A DNA stretch of 64,000 nt from Verrucomicrobiia bacterium (GCA_030427505.1 JAUICH010000006.1:1-64000), one strand, 5' to 3'; positions 33,784 through 43,168 are shown, numbered from the stretch's first letter. Notes: generated from the letters alone by a model not told the origin. Translations and numbers: made by a program.

Positions 33784-34365
33784 ATGAAGTCTTCTGCACC
33801 GTTTCCTAACCGTTTTTACTGGCTGCTTGCGTTCATGGCTGGTCACTGGGTGTTGTTGGTTGTCTCTCTGGCGTCTGGTTTCTTATCTCCGATTCCGTTG
33901 CTTCAGGCTCCGTTGCTGTTTCCCAATATCCGGGAAGTATGGGCGCCGAGTTTTCCCGGGCCCTCTGCTCATCTGGTTATCTTTTTGAACAGTTTCATTT
34001 CGGGAACGTTTGTCTGGTACCTGGTGAGGCTGGTGGCTCAGGACACTCGTTCCGCCAGGTCTCTTGAGGTTTGGCCCCGCCGGTGGCCCGCTATTCTCAG
34101 TCTGGCTTTGAGTTGTCTCGCCATGGTGGTGTTTCTGTTTCTGGCAACTGTCCTGATGGCGGTTCCTAAATCCGGAGGCGAATCCCAATCGATTATTCCT
34201 ATTCACTCCGCCTTTCTCCTGACCCTGCCGGCGGCCGCGATGGGGGGTGTCACGATTATTCTGGTTGCTTCGAGAAAGCTCTGGATGAAATGGCATCGCC
34301 CGGTTCTTCCGGTGATTGCGATTCTGGCGGTACTGATTCTGAGCGTGTTGGCTTTTGGTCTTTGA
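33784..34365 (+). CDS. Hypothetical multi-pass membrane protein
   Basis: 193 residues from the ATG at 33784; an in-frame ATG at 33703 adds a hydrophilic 27-residue stretch lying over the sigma remnant's promoter side. About five hydrophobic helices (about 14-36, 68-85, 105-128, 145-166, 174-192). No family recognised and no conserved charged pair in the helices is obvious. GC content is lower than in neighbours. Confidence 0.6.
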   Translation: MKSSAPFPNRFYWLLAFMAGHWVLLVVSLASGFLSPIPLLQAPLLFPNIREVWAPSFPGPSAHLVIFLNSFISGTFVWYLVRLVAQDTRSARSLEVWPRRWPAILSLALSCLAMVVFLFLATVLMAVPKSGGESQSIIPIHSAFLLTLPAAAMGGVTIILVASRKLWMKWHRPVLPVIAILAVLILSVLAFGL

Positions 34366-34510
34366 AGCGTAGCCTTTCTCTCAGTGCGGATGTGGGAGGT
34401 ACCGGCCCTCACACCTCAAAGACTGAAGCCGAGTGAATCTCTTTTTGGGGTTGACCGGTCCGGGACTGGCGCTCGTAGTGGTAGCAGCGCCAGGTGGCGT
34501 GGTTCTTTTC

Positions 34511-35926
34511 ATGAAAACGCTTGGGAAATGGGGGTTGGGAATGCGGTGGCTGCCGTCGCCGTTCCCGCTGTTGGTGTTCTTGTTTTCGCTGGGGCTGCCG
34601 GGGCTGTCTTTCGGTGAAGAGAAAGGCGGAGGGGAGGCGCTGGACTGGGACAGCCTGGAGCCGGCGGCTCCGCTGCATCTGATGGGCTCGGCGGTGAAAC
34701 TGAGGGACGCGCTTTTTGAAGTGTACTTGTTTGAGGACGAGCGGCGGAATCAGTTCTACGACTCGAATCGCGGGTTTTTCATCAGTGATGATGGCTTTGC
34801 GATCTGCCCCCTATTTCCCGTGTGTGTCGGACGCCAACTGGGGTTTGGAGTGATAGAGGCGGGTAAAGGAGGCGTGCCCACGCTGCTGGAGGCGCCGGTG
34901 GTGTATGGGCTGTTTCCGGAGGCGGATCTGGCGCTGGTGAAGTTCGAGCACCGGCCGGCGGGGCACCTGTCCCTGGCGGCGCGGGACGTGCCCCTGGGGA
35001 CGTGGGTGGCGCACCTGACGCCACCGGGACTCACGACGCCGGAGTATGGACCGGTGCTATTCCACGGCCGCACGGCGGTTGCTAGCGCGGACTGGCTGAA
35101 GGGTGTCGTGGATCCTGTGAAACGCTACAGCATTGCCCTGCCGCGGAGGAGGAATGACAGCGAGGTCTATCGCCAGGGTGAGCCGCTGGTCGACGAGAGC
35201 GGTGAGGTGGTGGCGGTGCTGGTGGGCTTCGGGAACCTGGGAATCCAGACCTTGCGCTATGGGGTGCCGGCGAACGAGTTCCGGGACCGGGTGGATGACG
35301 CCATGCGGGAGGGGAAGCCGATGACGCTGCCGCTGCCGGAGGCGGTGAACCCGTACGATCCGGCGCGGCTGGATCCGATGTACTTGGCGTACGGGGGCGC
35401 CATGCTGGGCGGGCGGGTGGCGGAGGCCCGGGGTATCCTGGAGTCTCTGTCGGAGAAATACCCGGACAGCGTGGGCGTCCGGAACGAGCTGTACCGGTTT
35501 GGATTCCAGACCCTGGAAGCGATGAAGGAGGCGGGCGCCCCGGACTGGGAAGCGCAGGCGAACCGGCTGCTGGTGGAGGTGGTGACTCACCGGTATGCGA
35601 AAACGGATCCGCTCTGGAGGCAGGCCCGGTACCATCAGCGTCTGGGCGCGCTCTATCGCCTGTCTGACAAGGAGGAGGATGCGGTCCGGGAACTCACACT
35701 GGCGGACAAGTTGGACCCGGACTGTCAGGCGTGTGTGGACCTGGCCGTCTTCTACCAGGTCCGGGGTGATGAGGAGCAGGCAAAGCACTACCTGGAGCGC
35801 GCGGCGGAGCGGTGGCCGGACCACATTGGCTTTTGGGTGGAGCTTGGAAAGATGTCGGAAGGGGAGGCCCAGAGGACGTGCTTCGGCCGCGCGCAACTGC
35901 TCCGTTCGCTGTATGGCGCGAAGTAG
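34511..35926 (+). CDS. Secreted trypsin-fold pseudoprotease with TPR repeats
   Basis: 471 residues from the ATG at 34511, the start that gives a proper signal peptide (about 1-34). A trypsin/HtrA-like fold (about 50-270) is suggested by NRGFFISDDGFAICP (normally reaching a TNHHV-type His), EADLALVKFEH (Asp position kept) and YRQGEPLVDESGEVVAVLVG (normally GNSGGPLV). Catalytic His and Ser are both replaced, so no peptidase activity is expected. The C-terminal half (about 290-471) is TPR-like helical repeats ending CFGRAQLLRSLYG. A paralogue lies at 38647-40362. Probably a periplasmic binding scaffold. Confidence 0.7.
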   Translation: MKTLGKWGLGMRWLPSPFPLLVFLFSLGLPGLSFGEEKGGGEALDWDSLEPAAPLHLMGSAVKLRDALFEVYLFEDERRNQFYDSNRGFFISDDGFAICPLFPVCVGRQLGFGVIEAGKGGVPTLLEAPVVYGLFPEADLALVKFEHRPAGHLSLAARDVPLGTWVAHLTPPGLTTPEYGPVLFHGRTAVASADWLKGVVDPVKRYSIALPRRRNDSEVYRQGEPLVDESGEVVAVLVGFGNLGIQTLRYGVPANEFRDRVDDAMREGKPMTLPLPEAVNPYDPARLDPMYLAYGGAMLGGRVAEARGILESLSEKYPDSVGVRNELYRFGFQTLEAMKEAGAPDWEAQANRLLVEVVTHRYAKTDPLWRQARYHQRLGALYRLSDKEEDAVRELTLADKLDPDCQACVDLAVFYQVRGDEEQAKHYLERAAERWPDHIGFWVELGKMSEGEAQRTCFGRAQLLRSLYGAK

Positions 35927-36085
35927 GAGAGGCACGGGAGGAGGGGGCGATGGAAGTTCAACTGATATCCGAGGCGGAAGGGGCCACCAGCGCTACTTCG
36001 AGCACTTGTCGTCGATGATGTTGATCTACCCGGACGATTTCGAAACTTCCGATCGCTGAAATGGCTCCAAGATACCTGAGACCTT

Positions 36086-36628
36086 CTATCTGATTGTATC
36101 TATGACCAAGAGGTTGAGATCCTGCATTTCCATACGTGCCAAATGTTCAGGCATTTCCACGCAATCTATTTTTCCGTAGTGGGCGGTGAACTTGAAGAAC
36201 TTTCGGTCTCCGGGTTTGGCGTCAACTTCCACAAGGTCCACCCTAGCCTTTCCCTTCCAGACATCTCCAAAAACCAGTTCACTTTTCGAGTTGCTTGAAA
36301 TGCCCATGCCACCATAGACGTCGCTCAAGTCTGGGAAGATTGTCAGATTTCCTGGTTCCGTAATTACGTAAAAGAAGGAATTGGACCGGAGTGCCCCCAC
36401 GATCTGGTCGTTTAATCTGACCGGTATGGACAGCGCGGCGGCCCGTACCTGTGGTTCGCGGTAAAAGCACACCAGAACTTGCCCGCCGACCACGGCGGAA
36501 TCGGGTAGTTGCATGGCGGAGAATTTGGTGATCGAAACGGTTGATGGTCCGCCGCAGCCAAATAGCAAGAGGATCGAACAAAGGCAAACGGATCGAAGGC
36601 TTCCTTTTTGTAGTGAGCTTAATGTCAT
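36086..36628 (-). CDS. DUF2846-like lipoprotein
   Basis: 180 residues from the ATG complement at 36626-36628, which gives a normal lipoprotein signal with lipobox LLLFGC; a start 15 codons earlier is possible. The core reads QVLVCFYREPQVRAAALSIP, then VRLNDQIVGALRSNSFFYV and EPGNLTIF. This is the DUF2846 pattern of a short beta-sandwich with small-molecule or peptide display. Follows a paralogue on the same strand with a gap of about 100 bases. Function unknown; exported and lipid-anchored. Confidence 0.65.
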   Translation of the reverse strand: MTLSSLQKGSLRSVCLCSILLLFGCGGPSTVSITKFSAMQLPDSAVVGGQVLVCFYREPQVRAAALSIPVRLNDQIVGALRSNSFFYVITEPGNLTIFPDLSDVYGGMGISSNSKSELVFGDVWKGKARVDLVEVDAKPGDRKFFKFTAHYGKIDCVEMPEHLARMEMQDLNLLVIDTIR

Positions 36629-36727
36629 AGGGTTGTAGTACCGGTTGAAGTTCATGAGCACGCTGTATGGCATGCAGTGGGGGAGGCGAGACGGCGGGTT
36701 GTGGACCGCCTGGACAAGCCGTCTCCG

Positions 36728-37285
36728 CTAACGGATGCGGTTCATCGTCACGAGGCTGAGGCCTTTCATGTCCTGCTGGGCGCGTGCTTCGGTGACGGCC
36801 TCGCAGGTCCATGCCCATCTGCCTTCCAACAGTGAATCTGCTCCATAGGAAACGCGGACATAGTAGATCTCTCCCGCGGCGGCGTTCATCTTCAGGACCC
36901 TTGAATAGACGCGCGTGCCCAGGGCGCCGCCATAGACAATCTGGTTGTCGTTTTGCCTGACGATCGACATCTTGTGGGAGCCTGACCCGTCTGCGTGGAT
37001 CACTTTTTCCCCTGGATCACAAATCTGGAAGAAGTAGCAGTGAGGGGAAAGGGCCCCGGCCAGTTTCCCATTTATCTGGACAGGCATGGTGACCGCGCCA
37101 CCCAGGAGGGTCTGTTCGCGATAGAAATAGATGAGGGCCTGGTCTTTGTAAAGAGACGCGTCCGGCGGTTGGGTGGGAGAGACGGTCCCCTGATGGATCG
37201 CCACGGTATTGGGTCCCAGCAGGCAGCCGGGGAGGGTCAGGTGCAGGGGTAGGAGGATCAGCAGGTTCCGGAGTCTCTTGGTCAT
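36728..37285 (-). CDS. DUF2846-like lipoprotein, paralogue
   Basis: 185 residues. Lipobox LTLPGC (about 16-21) after a basic hydrophobic signal. The core ALIYFYREQTLLGGAVTMPV, QINGKLAGALSPHCYFF and DPGEKVIHADGSG matches the DUF2846 layout, as in the downstream gene, and both end with a closing IR. Lies 55 bases downstream of the caspase-like gene on the same strand, so the three may be co-transcribed. Function unknown. Confidence 0.68.
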   Translation of the reverse strand: MTKRLRNLLILLPLHLTLPGCLLGPNTVAIHQGTVSPTQPPDASLYKDQALIYFYREQTLLGGAVTMPVQINGKLAGALSPHCYFFQICDPGEKVIHADGSGSHKMSIVRQNDNQIVYGGALGTRVYSRVLKMNAAAGEIYYVRVSYGADSLLEGRWAWTCEAVTEARAQQDMKGLSLVTMNRIR

Positions 37286-37340
37286 GTGAAGGGGAATGCT
37301 TTTATTTCTTAGATTTAGAGTTAGAAAGCCCGGCGGCTGG

Positions 37341-38504
37341 TCAGGGGACCATGACTGGTTTCCCGGAGAAGGGGCAGGTCATGACGTCGCCCGAGCGTTT
37401 GCCGCGCCCGTCGACCAGGCCCTGGCCGGGCGCGTAGGGGCTGAGGTAGAGTCCCGCCCGTCCGGAGGGAATCAGTTTTGCGGCGTTTCGCGGCATACTG
37501 CTGGTGGTGGTGGCGGAGGGCTCAGGCTCTGGAGAGGTAGGCCGTGGGGCGGAGGTGGTCTGAGGGGACGCGGGCGCGGGTACCGGCTCTGGCCGCGGCT
37601 TTGCCGGGGAACTTGTTACCATGGTGGTGGTTGCGGGGGGCTCCGGCTCAGCTGGCCTGGGTGGAGCGCTGTCCGATTGGGGGGGGGCTGGAATGTCCAG
37701 TGACCCGGGGTTGAGTGACAGGAGGCGAAAGGTCCGGCCTGCTCCGTCGAAGTTGAACCACGGCACCTGGCGCTCGTTCGTGGTGGCGGCGACGGCGTCG
37801 CTGACTTCGAGGAAGGCGTCGAACGCGCTGACGCCCGGCCGGGCCAGGTGCTGGAGGAGCGCGGTGGTGAAGGGGCTGTTTCCGGTTGTGCCGTCCAGGG
37901 CGACCTCTCCGGGCGAGCTGGCGAACATGATCATGGTCGCTTTTGGAATGGAGGCGTCCGGCAGGGCGCTCAGTCCGCCGGTAAAGGTGGCCCGCGTGGT
38001 CAGCCAACCGCGGGTCAGGGGATTGTTCCGGCAGCAGTCCAGAATGAGTAGTTTAGCGGGCAGCCCGCAGGCGTTCATGTCTTCGAGCACAGCATCCAGG
38101 GAAACGGTCTGAGTCCTGAGCTGGGCGGCGGAGGTGAGCTCGGCATCCGTGGGCAGCAGGTAGTTTTTTCCGGCCACTTCCATGCCGTGTCCCGCGTAGT
38201 AGAACAGGCCCATGCTGGCTCCGGTGGCCTGGGCCTTGAAGGATTCCAGCCCCTCGAACATCTTGTCCACCCCAGCGTCCTGAACGGTGATGACCTTGAA
38301 ACCCACGCCTTCCAGGAGCTTGGCGATGGCGGCTGCGTCCCTGGAGGGATTGGGGAGATCCTGCGCATGCTGATAGTCGCCATTTCCCACAACCAGGGCG
38401 ACGCGATCTTCCGCCCGCAGTTGCTGGCCGGCGGAGACTAACAGAATGGCGAAAAACCACAGGAGCCCTTTACGGTTCCAATTGTGAATGTTTCCAAAGT
38501 TCAT
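37341..38504 (-). CDS. Secreted caspase-like (peptidase C14) protein
   Basis: 387 residues. Signal peptide (about 1-31, ending LRAED), caspase p20-like domain (about 33-270) with RVALVVGNGDYQ, catalytic His106 (YYAGHGMEV) and catalytic Cys158 in LDCCRNNP. A Pro/Thr/Ser-rich linker (about 275-345) leads to a conserved C-terminal module, LYLSPYAPGQGLVDGRG then CPFSGKPVMVP. Both catalytic residues are present, so cleavage after Arg/Lys or Asp is possible. The export signal puts it in the periplasm or beyond, unlike cytoplasmic defence caspases. Divergent from the pseudoprotease at 38647 (142-base gap). Confidence 0.88.
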   Translation of the reverse strand: MNFGNIHNWNRKGLLWFFAILLVSAGQQLRAEDRVALVVGNGDYQHAQDLPNPSRDAAAIAKLLEGVGFKVITVQDAGVDKMFEGLESFKAQATGASMGLFYYAGHGMEVAGKNYLLPTDAELTSAAQLRTQTVSLDAVLEDMNACGLPAKLLILDCCRNNPLTRGWLTTRATFTGGLSALPDASIPKATMIMFASSPGEVALDGTTGNSPFTTALLQHLARPGVSAFDAFLEVSDAVAATTNERQVPWFNFDGAGRTFRLLSLNPGSLDIPAPPQSDSAPPRPAEPEPPATTTMVTSSPAKPRPEPVPAPASPQTTSAPRPTSPEPEPSATTTSSMPRNAAKLIPSGRAGLYLSPYAPGQGLVDGRGKRSGDVMTCPFSGKPVMVP

Positions 38505-38646
38505 CGGGAGTGAACCTATTCGCTTTCAGCGCGCTCCGTCAAGGCCAGCTGCCCCCTGGCAGGGCATTGTAACCGCCTTTCATTTGGGATTGACCGTGCT
38601 GTCTATTTTTCGCCCACTGATCGCGGCGCTCGGAGCCTGTTCTAAC

Positions 38647-40362
38647 ATGAAAACTTTCGTGAGTCTGTGTGTGGGCTGGTTCATTCTACACGGGTGGGGC
38701 GCCGCGACACGGGCGGTGGAGGCGGTCACGGCCTGGAATGTGAAGACGGTGGAGTACGCCACGGGGGCGTTCCGGATGGTGCCGGCGGAGGCGGGGGCGA
38801 CGGTCTGGTGGGTGGAGGCGAATGAGAACGGGGACTTCCACTTTACCGAAGTGCGGCGGGATGAGGCGGCGGTTTACCTGCGGGATGAGGGCCGGGACTA
38901 CAACCTCATCCTGAACCTGGCGGAGAAACGGATTCTGCTTAGCAAGGGAAGCACGCGGCCGGAGGAGGCGCGCGTGCTATATACCATTACCCAGGTAAAG
39001 GGCGGGGAGGGAGCTCCGATGGAGCAGACCGAGGCATCTCCGCCTGGCGAGGGTGGGGAGGACGGCGATCCCACGAAACTAGACTGGGACGGGCTGAAGG
39101 AATTTCCGCCGGTGGAACTGGTGGCGGCGGCATCGAAGCTGAGGAAGGCGGTCTTTGAGGTGTTTCTATTCAGGGGCGGGAAGCGGGATCAGTACCACAC
39201 GGCGTATCGCGGGTTCTTCATCCGTGCCGATGGCCTGGCCGTCTGCCCTTTGTCTCCCCTGTGTCTGAGCGGCGGCCAGGTGGAGTTTGGGACGAAGACG
39301 TCCGGGGGCGTGATGGTCTCGCTGAAGGCGCCCGCCGTTTACGAGACGTTTCCGGAGCTAGACCTGGCCCTGGTGAAGTTCGAGCACCAGCCGGCGCGGC
39401 ACCTGACCTTCGCGCCGGAAGGGGTGGGCCTGGGTACGTGGGTGGCACTCCTGACTCCTCCGGAAGATCCTGCTCCGGTGATGGGGCCGGTTCTCTACCA
39501 CGGCACGGCGGCTCCGGCGGCGGGGGAATGGCTGAAGGAGGAGGTGGAGATCCAGGAATGCTACAGCCTGGGGCTGCCGCGGGGGAGCCGGGATACGGAC
39601 ACCTACCGCATGGGGGCGCCGGTCGTGAATGAGAAGGGGGAGGTAGTGGCGGCGTTTGCGGGTTCCCAGCCTGTGGACTTCCAGGTTCTCCGGTTCGGGA
39701 CGCCGCTGGCTGGTTTCGGGGAGCGGGTGGAAGCCTCCCTCCAGGCGCCGGTGCCTGTCGCCCTGCCGCTTTCGGAGGCGGACAATCCCTACGTGCCCGC
39801 CTGGAGGGACCCGGCGTATGAGGCGATGGGCAACGCCATGATGAGGCAGCGGTTTGGTCAGGCCCGCCAGCACCTGGAAACGCTCGCGAAGCGGTATCCT
39901 GATACCGAAGCGCTCAACAGCTTGGCCTACGATATTGGTAACGCGGAGTTGCAGTCGCAGTTGCGCTGGGGGGCGACGAATACTGGTGCTCTGGCGGAGA
40001 AGCTGGTGGCGCTGGCCCAGGAACGGGAGGTGCTGGACGAGGCCCCGGACTGGAAACGCGCGCGGTATCACCTGAACCTGGGCATGGCTTACCAGGAAGC
40101 TCAGCAGGCTCCAGAGGCGATCCGGGAACTGACACGCGCGGACGAGTTGTTTCCGGAGTGTCAGGCCTCCATGAATCTGCGCGATGTATACCGCTTTCTG
40201 GGTGACCGGGAGAAGACCCGGCAGTACCTGGAACAGGTGGTGGAGACGTGGCCTTCACGGATTGAATGCTGGGTGGAACTCTCGAAATACTTGGAGGGGG
40301 AAGCCAGCGAGGCGTGCATCCGCCGGGCGCAATTGCTCTGCAAGTTCTATGGGGTGCAGTAA
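38647..40362 (+). CDS. Secreted pseudoprotease with TPR repeats, larger paralogue
   Basis: 571 residues from the ATG at 38647, giving a signal peptide (about 1-24). An N-terminal module of about 90 residues (AWNVKTVEYATGAFRMVP to NLAEKRILLSKG) is absent from the paralogue at 34511. Then comes a trypsin-like fold (about 155-370): YRGFFIRADGLAVCPL without His, ELDLALVKFEHQ with the Asp position, and MGAPVVNEKGEVVAAF with Ala in place of Ser. TPR-like helices follow, ending CIRRAQLLCKFYG. Both paralogues lost the same two catalytic residues, so this is a family trait. Divergent from the caspase-like gene. Confidence 0.72.
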   Translation: MKTFVSLCVGWFILHGWGAATRAVEAVTAWNVKTVEYATGAFRMVPAEAGATVWWVEANENGDFHFTEVRRDEAAVYLRDEGRDYNLILNLAEKRILLSKGSTRPEEARVLYTITQVKGGEGAPMEQTEASPPGEGGEDGDPTKLDWDGLKEFPPVELVAAASKLRKAVFEVFLFRGGKRDQYHTAYRGFFIRADGLAVCPLSPLCLSGGQVEFGTKTSGGVMVSLKAPAVYETFPELDLALVKFEHQPARHLTFAPEGVGLGTWVALLTPPEDPAPVMGPVLYHGTAAPAAGEWLKEEVEIQECYSLGLPRGSRDTDTYRMGAPVVNEKGEVVAAFAGSQPVDFQVLRFGTPLAGFGERVEASLQAPVPVALPLSEADNPYVPAWRDPAYEAMGNAMMRQRFGQARQHLETLAKRYPDTEALNSLAYDIGNAELQSQLRWGATNTGALAEKLVALAQEREVLDEAPDWKRARYHLNLGMAYQEAQQAPEAIRELTRADELFPECQASMNLRDVYRFLGDREKTRQYLEQVVETWPSRIECWVELSKYLEGEASEACIRRAQLLCKFYGVQ

Positions 40363-40392
40363 GAGCCGCGCGGAATGGGAGGTATTTGAAAC

Positions 40393-41414
40393 ATGGCAAA
40401 AGACGCAATCGATTCTACCCGCTCGCTGTTCCTGGGCAGCCTGGCGATCTACGTGCTGTGGTTTGTATCTCTGCCGGCGGCGACGGAGAAGCTGCACCTC
40501 TACCAGGAGGCGCGGGACCTGATGGCGTGGATCTACCTGAAGGAGCAGATGGGCGGGGATGGTGCGGTGATTTTTTCCCAGTTCGAGGCGGATCAGGCGG
40601 TCACCGGCTTCGAGTTTGAGCACGGGCCGGCGGCCCCCTAGGGGGGCGAGGCGGTGGAGTATTTCCCGCTTAGTATTTCGGCCACCTGGCCAAGCGTGAC
40701 GAGATACGGCATAGAGCGGGAACCCGTAGTGCCGGACTCGCGGGATGAGGCGGTCTCGAAGATCCTGCGCCTCTACCGGGTGAAGGCGGAGGATTCCGGG
40801 GCACTGCCGCTGGACCGGTATGACCTTCTCTACCTGGCTAACGGGACTTCGTTCGTGATTCCCCGGGGGACGGGCGGCGACAGTCCTGGAGCGGGGGCGG
40901 TCCCTTGACCCTGGAGTTCCACGGTATTGGGATTCCCTGGCGCCGTATTTGATCAAGCACGGGTTCGGCGGAGACCGGGAGGACCTGACGGCGGTGTCCC
41001 CGGCGCTGGCGGCCTTTTTGGTGGAGACCGATCCCCGGCTGGCGTCGAACGGGGTGGAGGTTTTGGGGGTTTCGCTAGGGATCGGGGCGTTCTTTGCGTC
41101 GTTGGGGTTGTTTCTGGCGGTCTTGGCTTTTGTGATGCTGGGGCCGCTGCTGGCTTTGGTCCGGGTGGATTCAAAGGAGCATTCGCAGCCGTGGATCATG
41201 GTGCTGAAGCGTCACGGGGCTGGCGGGCCCGCGAGGGCGCCAGGGGGGTGGTTTTGTTAGTCTCCGGCCTGTAGGCGCTGCTGCCTCTGTGGGTGATGGT
41301 TCAGCAGCTCTGGCACTGGCTATTGCTGGACGGGATGGCCGGTGGCTGCTGCCCTTTGGGTTTCTGGGCCTGCTCTTTACCGCGGCGGTGTGCGGCCTGG
41401 TGGCTAACCAATGA
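40393..41414 (+). pseudogene. Broken membrane-protein gene (stop and frameshifts)
   Basis: Opens at ATG 40393 with a hydrophobic segment (SLFLGSLAIYVLWFVSLPAA). An in-frame TAG at 40639-40641 follows HGPAAP, and the same frame continues to 40908 (EYFPLSISATWPSV, LPLDRYDLLYLANG). A shift in a G-rich stretch near 40864-40900 then moves to another frame (DSLAPYLIKHGFGGDRED to about 41260, with a strong transmembrane helix). A further shift gives RWLLPFGFLGLLFTAA, ending at TGA 41412-41414. Together these would make one protein of about 330 residues with three or four helices. Family unknown. It follows the pseudoprotease gene by 30 bases. Confidence 0.7.
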
Positions 41415-41532
41415 CTGCTGCCGTGTCAGTCGGCCGTGGGGCGGACTGAGAGAAGAGCCGGCTTGGGGCGATCCCGTCTTTACGGATTGCTTTCCCATCG
41501 ACAGGGGCGGGCGTTTGGGTGAATGATTTGGG

Positions 41533-42261
41533 ATGATGAACGTCCGTAGATCTTTCGTGGTTGGTGGCTTGGCCTGGCTTTTGGTCTCGCCTTTGTTCCT
41601 GGGAACCGGATTGGTGGCCCGCGCGGCGGGAGAGGCAACTGCGGAGGCGCCGGAGGGGGCCGCGCTGCTGGTGGAGGACCCGCTGGATGACTCCACGTTT
41701 AAAGCGCACTGGGTGAAGGCGAAGGGGACGTTCGCCATTGAGGACGGGGTCTTCACGGCGCGGGAGATCCTGGAGGAAAATCACCACGCGGGCGCGGGCC
41801 GTCTTCAGCCGGTAGTGGACGGCATCCTGGATGTGGAGTTCCGCTTTGTGGAGAGCAGCGAGGTGCAGTTCGGCCTGGACTACACGACGGACGAGAAGAA
41901 GGATCACCTGCTGCGCGCGGTGGTCAAGAACGGCACGGTATCGGCGCGGGCCGGATGGGGCTGGGCGAAGACGACGCGGATGAAACCCTTCGGCCCGAAG
42001 CCGGTGGCGTTGGACGTTCCGGCCGGGGAGTGGCACCGGGGACGGATCGAGTTTCGCGGGCAGGACGTGATCATCCGCATCGATGGGAAGACGGTGTTCG
42101 CCGCTTCGGCGGAGACGCCGCTGAAAGACGTGCAGAAAAACCGCCTGGCGCTGACGGCGCGCGGCGTGGCGCAGTTCCGAAACCTGAAACTCTGGAGCCT
42201 GGACAGCGTGGCGGACGCGGCGTGGGAGAAGCGGTTTGAAAAGGCGCAGCGGGAGCTGTGA
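41533..42261 (+). CDS. Secreted concanavalin-fold (DUF1080-like) protein
   Basis: 242 residues. Signal peptide (about 1-32, ending RAAG). The remainder reads like a shortened DUF1080/LamG-type jelly roll: LLVEDPLDDSTFKAHWVKAKG, FAIEDGVFTARE, ILDVEFRFVESSEVQFGLDY, EWHRGRIEFRGQDVIIRIDG and the closing AQFRNLKLWSL. No catalytic set can be named. Probably a periplasmic sugar-binding or sugar-processing protein. Confidence 0.7.
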   Translation: MMNVRRSFVVGGLAWLLVSPLFLGTGLVARAAGEATAEAPEGAALLVEDPLDDSTFKAHWVKAKGTFAIEDGVFTAREILEENHHAGAGRLQPVVDGILDVEFRFVESSEVQFGLDYTTDEKKDHLLRAVVKNGTVSARAGWGWAKTTRMKPFGPKPVALDVPAGEWHRGRIEFRGQDVIIRIDGKTVFAASAETPLKDVQKNRLALTARGVAQFRNLKLWSLDSVADAAWEKRFEKAQREL

Positions 42262-42318
42262 GGTTAGGGTGAGACAGGAAAGGGGCGGGTGATTTCGTTA
42301 GTGGGGGGCGTTGGCGAA

Positions 42319-43077
42319 ATGACAAGAATTTCGACACCGGATGAACTGACGCCCGGGCAGTTTACCTTGATCAAGGTGGATCCATTCACAGGCGTGCCGG
42401 TGGACGGGTTTGGCAACTGGCTGAGGGCGGACGAAATTCGATTTTTGATATTTGAATGTGAAGCAGATGCTCGCGCATTTGGAGAGAAACAGTTAGTGGA
42501 GGACCCATTGCATGAATGGATGTTGTATGACTCGGCAGGTGTTACTGCCGAGATCTACAACGATTTGAAGACGCTGGAGGAAGCCGCAGGTCAGAGAAAG
42601 AGGGATGGTTCGTTGTTTCAACGGCTAAGAGCCGCTGCCGAAAGCCTGCTTTCGAAGCGCACTCGTCATTATCGGGAGGGCTGCATGTATCAAATCGAAC
42701 TGGACGGAGAAGTCATCGGGGCGACACGGCTGGAAATGGGCGATCCTCCGATGGGGGTGGTTTACGGGAAAATTGTCTTTTATGCTCTGGAATCTCCCTA
42801 TGCATTCTTAAAGAATTATTGCGAGTCTCTTCAGATCCCCATCAATGAGGAGGATGAGGAACTGGAATTCATCGATATACAGAACATGGAAGGACTGAAG
42901 GTGTACCGGGGTGACGGTGTGGAGATCGCTGGGGTTCCGGGAGCGGCAGTCACGGGTATGCGGGAGGAGGGATATATGATCACCATTCTGGGGGTTCCGT
43001 ATCCTTTTTATGCAGAGGAGTTTCCCCGCCATTGCGAATCCTACCGGAAGCGGTTTGGTGGAGGTGATGCCGGTTGA
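42319..43077 (+). CDS. Hypothetical protein
   Basis: 252 residues from the ATG at 42319 (a GTG at 42289 is possible). No signal peptide or membrane helix. Acidic, with EEDEELEFIDIQNMEG near the middle-to-end and a Cys/Tyr-rich end (CESYRKRFGG). Family not recognised. It lies in a run of orphan cytoplasmic hypotheticals with variable GC content, as often seen for immunity proteins or accessory cargo; that reading is only a suggestion. Confidence 0.6.
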   Translation: MTRISTPDELTPGQFTLIKVDPFTGVPVDGFGNWLRADEIRFLIFECEADARAFGEKQLVEDPLHEWMLYDSAGVTAEIYNDLKTLEEAAGQRKRDGSLFQRLRAAAESLLSKRTRHYREGCMYQIELDGEVIGATRLEMGDPPMGVVYGKIVFYALESPYAFLKNYCESLQIPINEEDEELEFIDIQNMEGLKVYRGDGVEIAGVPGAAVTGMREEGYMITILGVPYPFYAEEFPRHCESYRKRFGGGDAG

Positions 43078-43168
43078 GTCGCTGGATAAGAAGGAGGCGG
43101 GTAGGTGTGAATTGTACTGGGAGAGGTAAAAGCGCTGAAATCTCTTATATCTTTATTCGCTCATTCAG

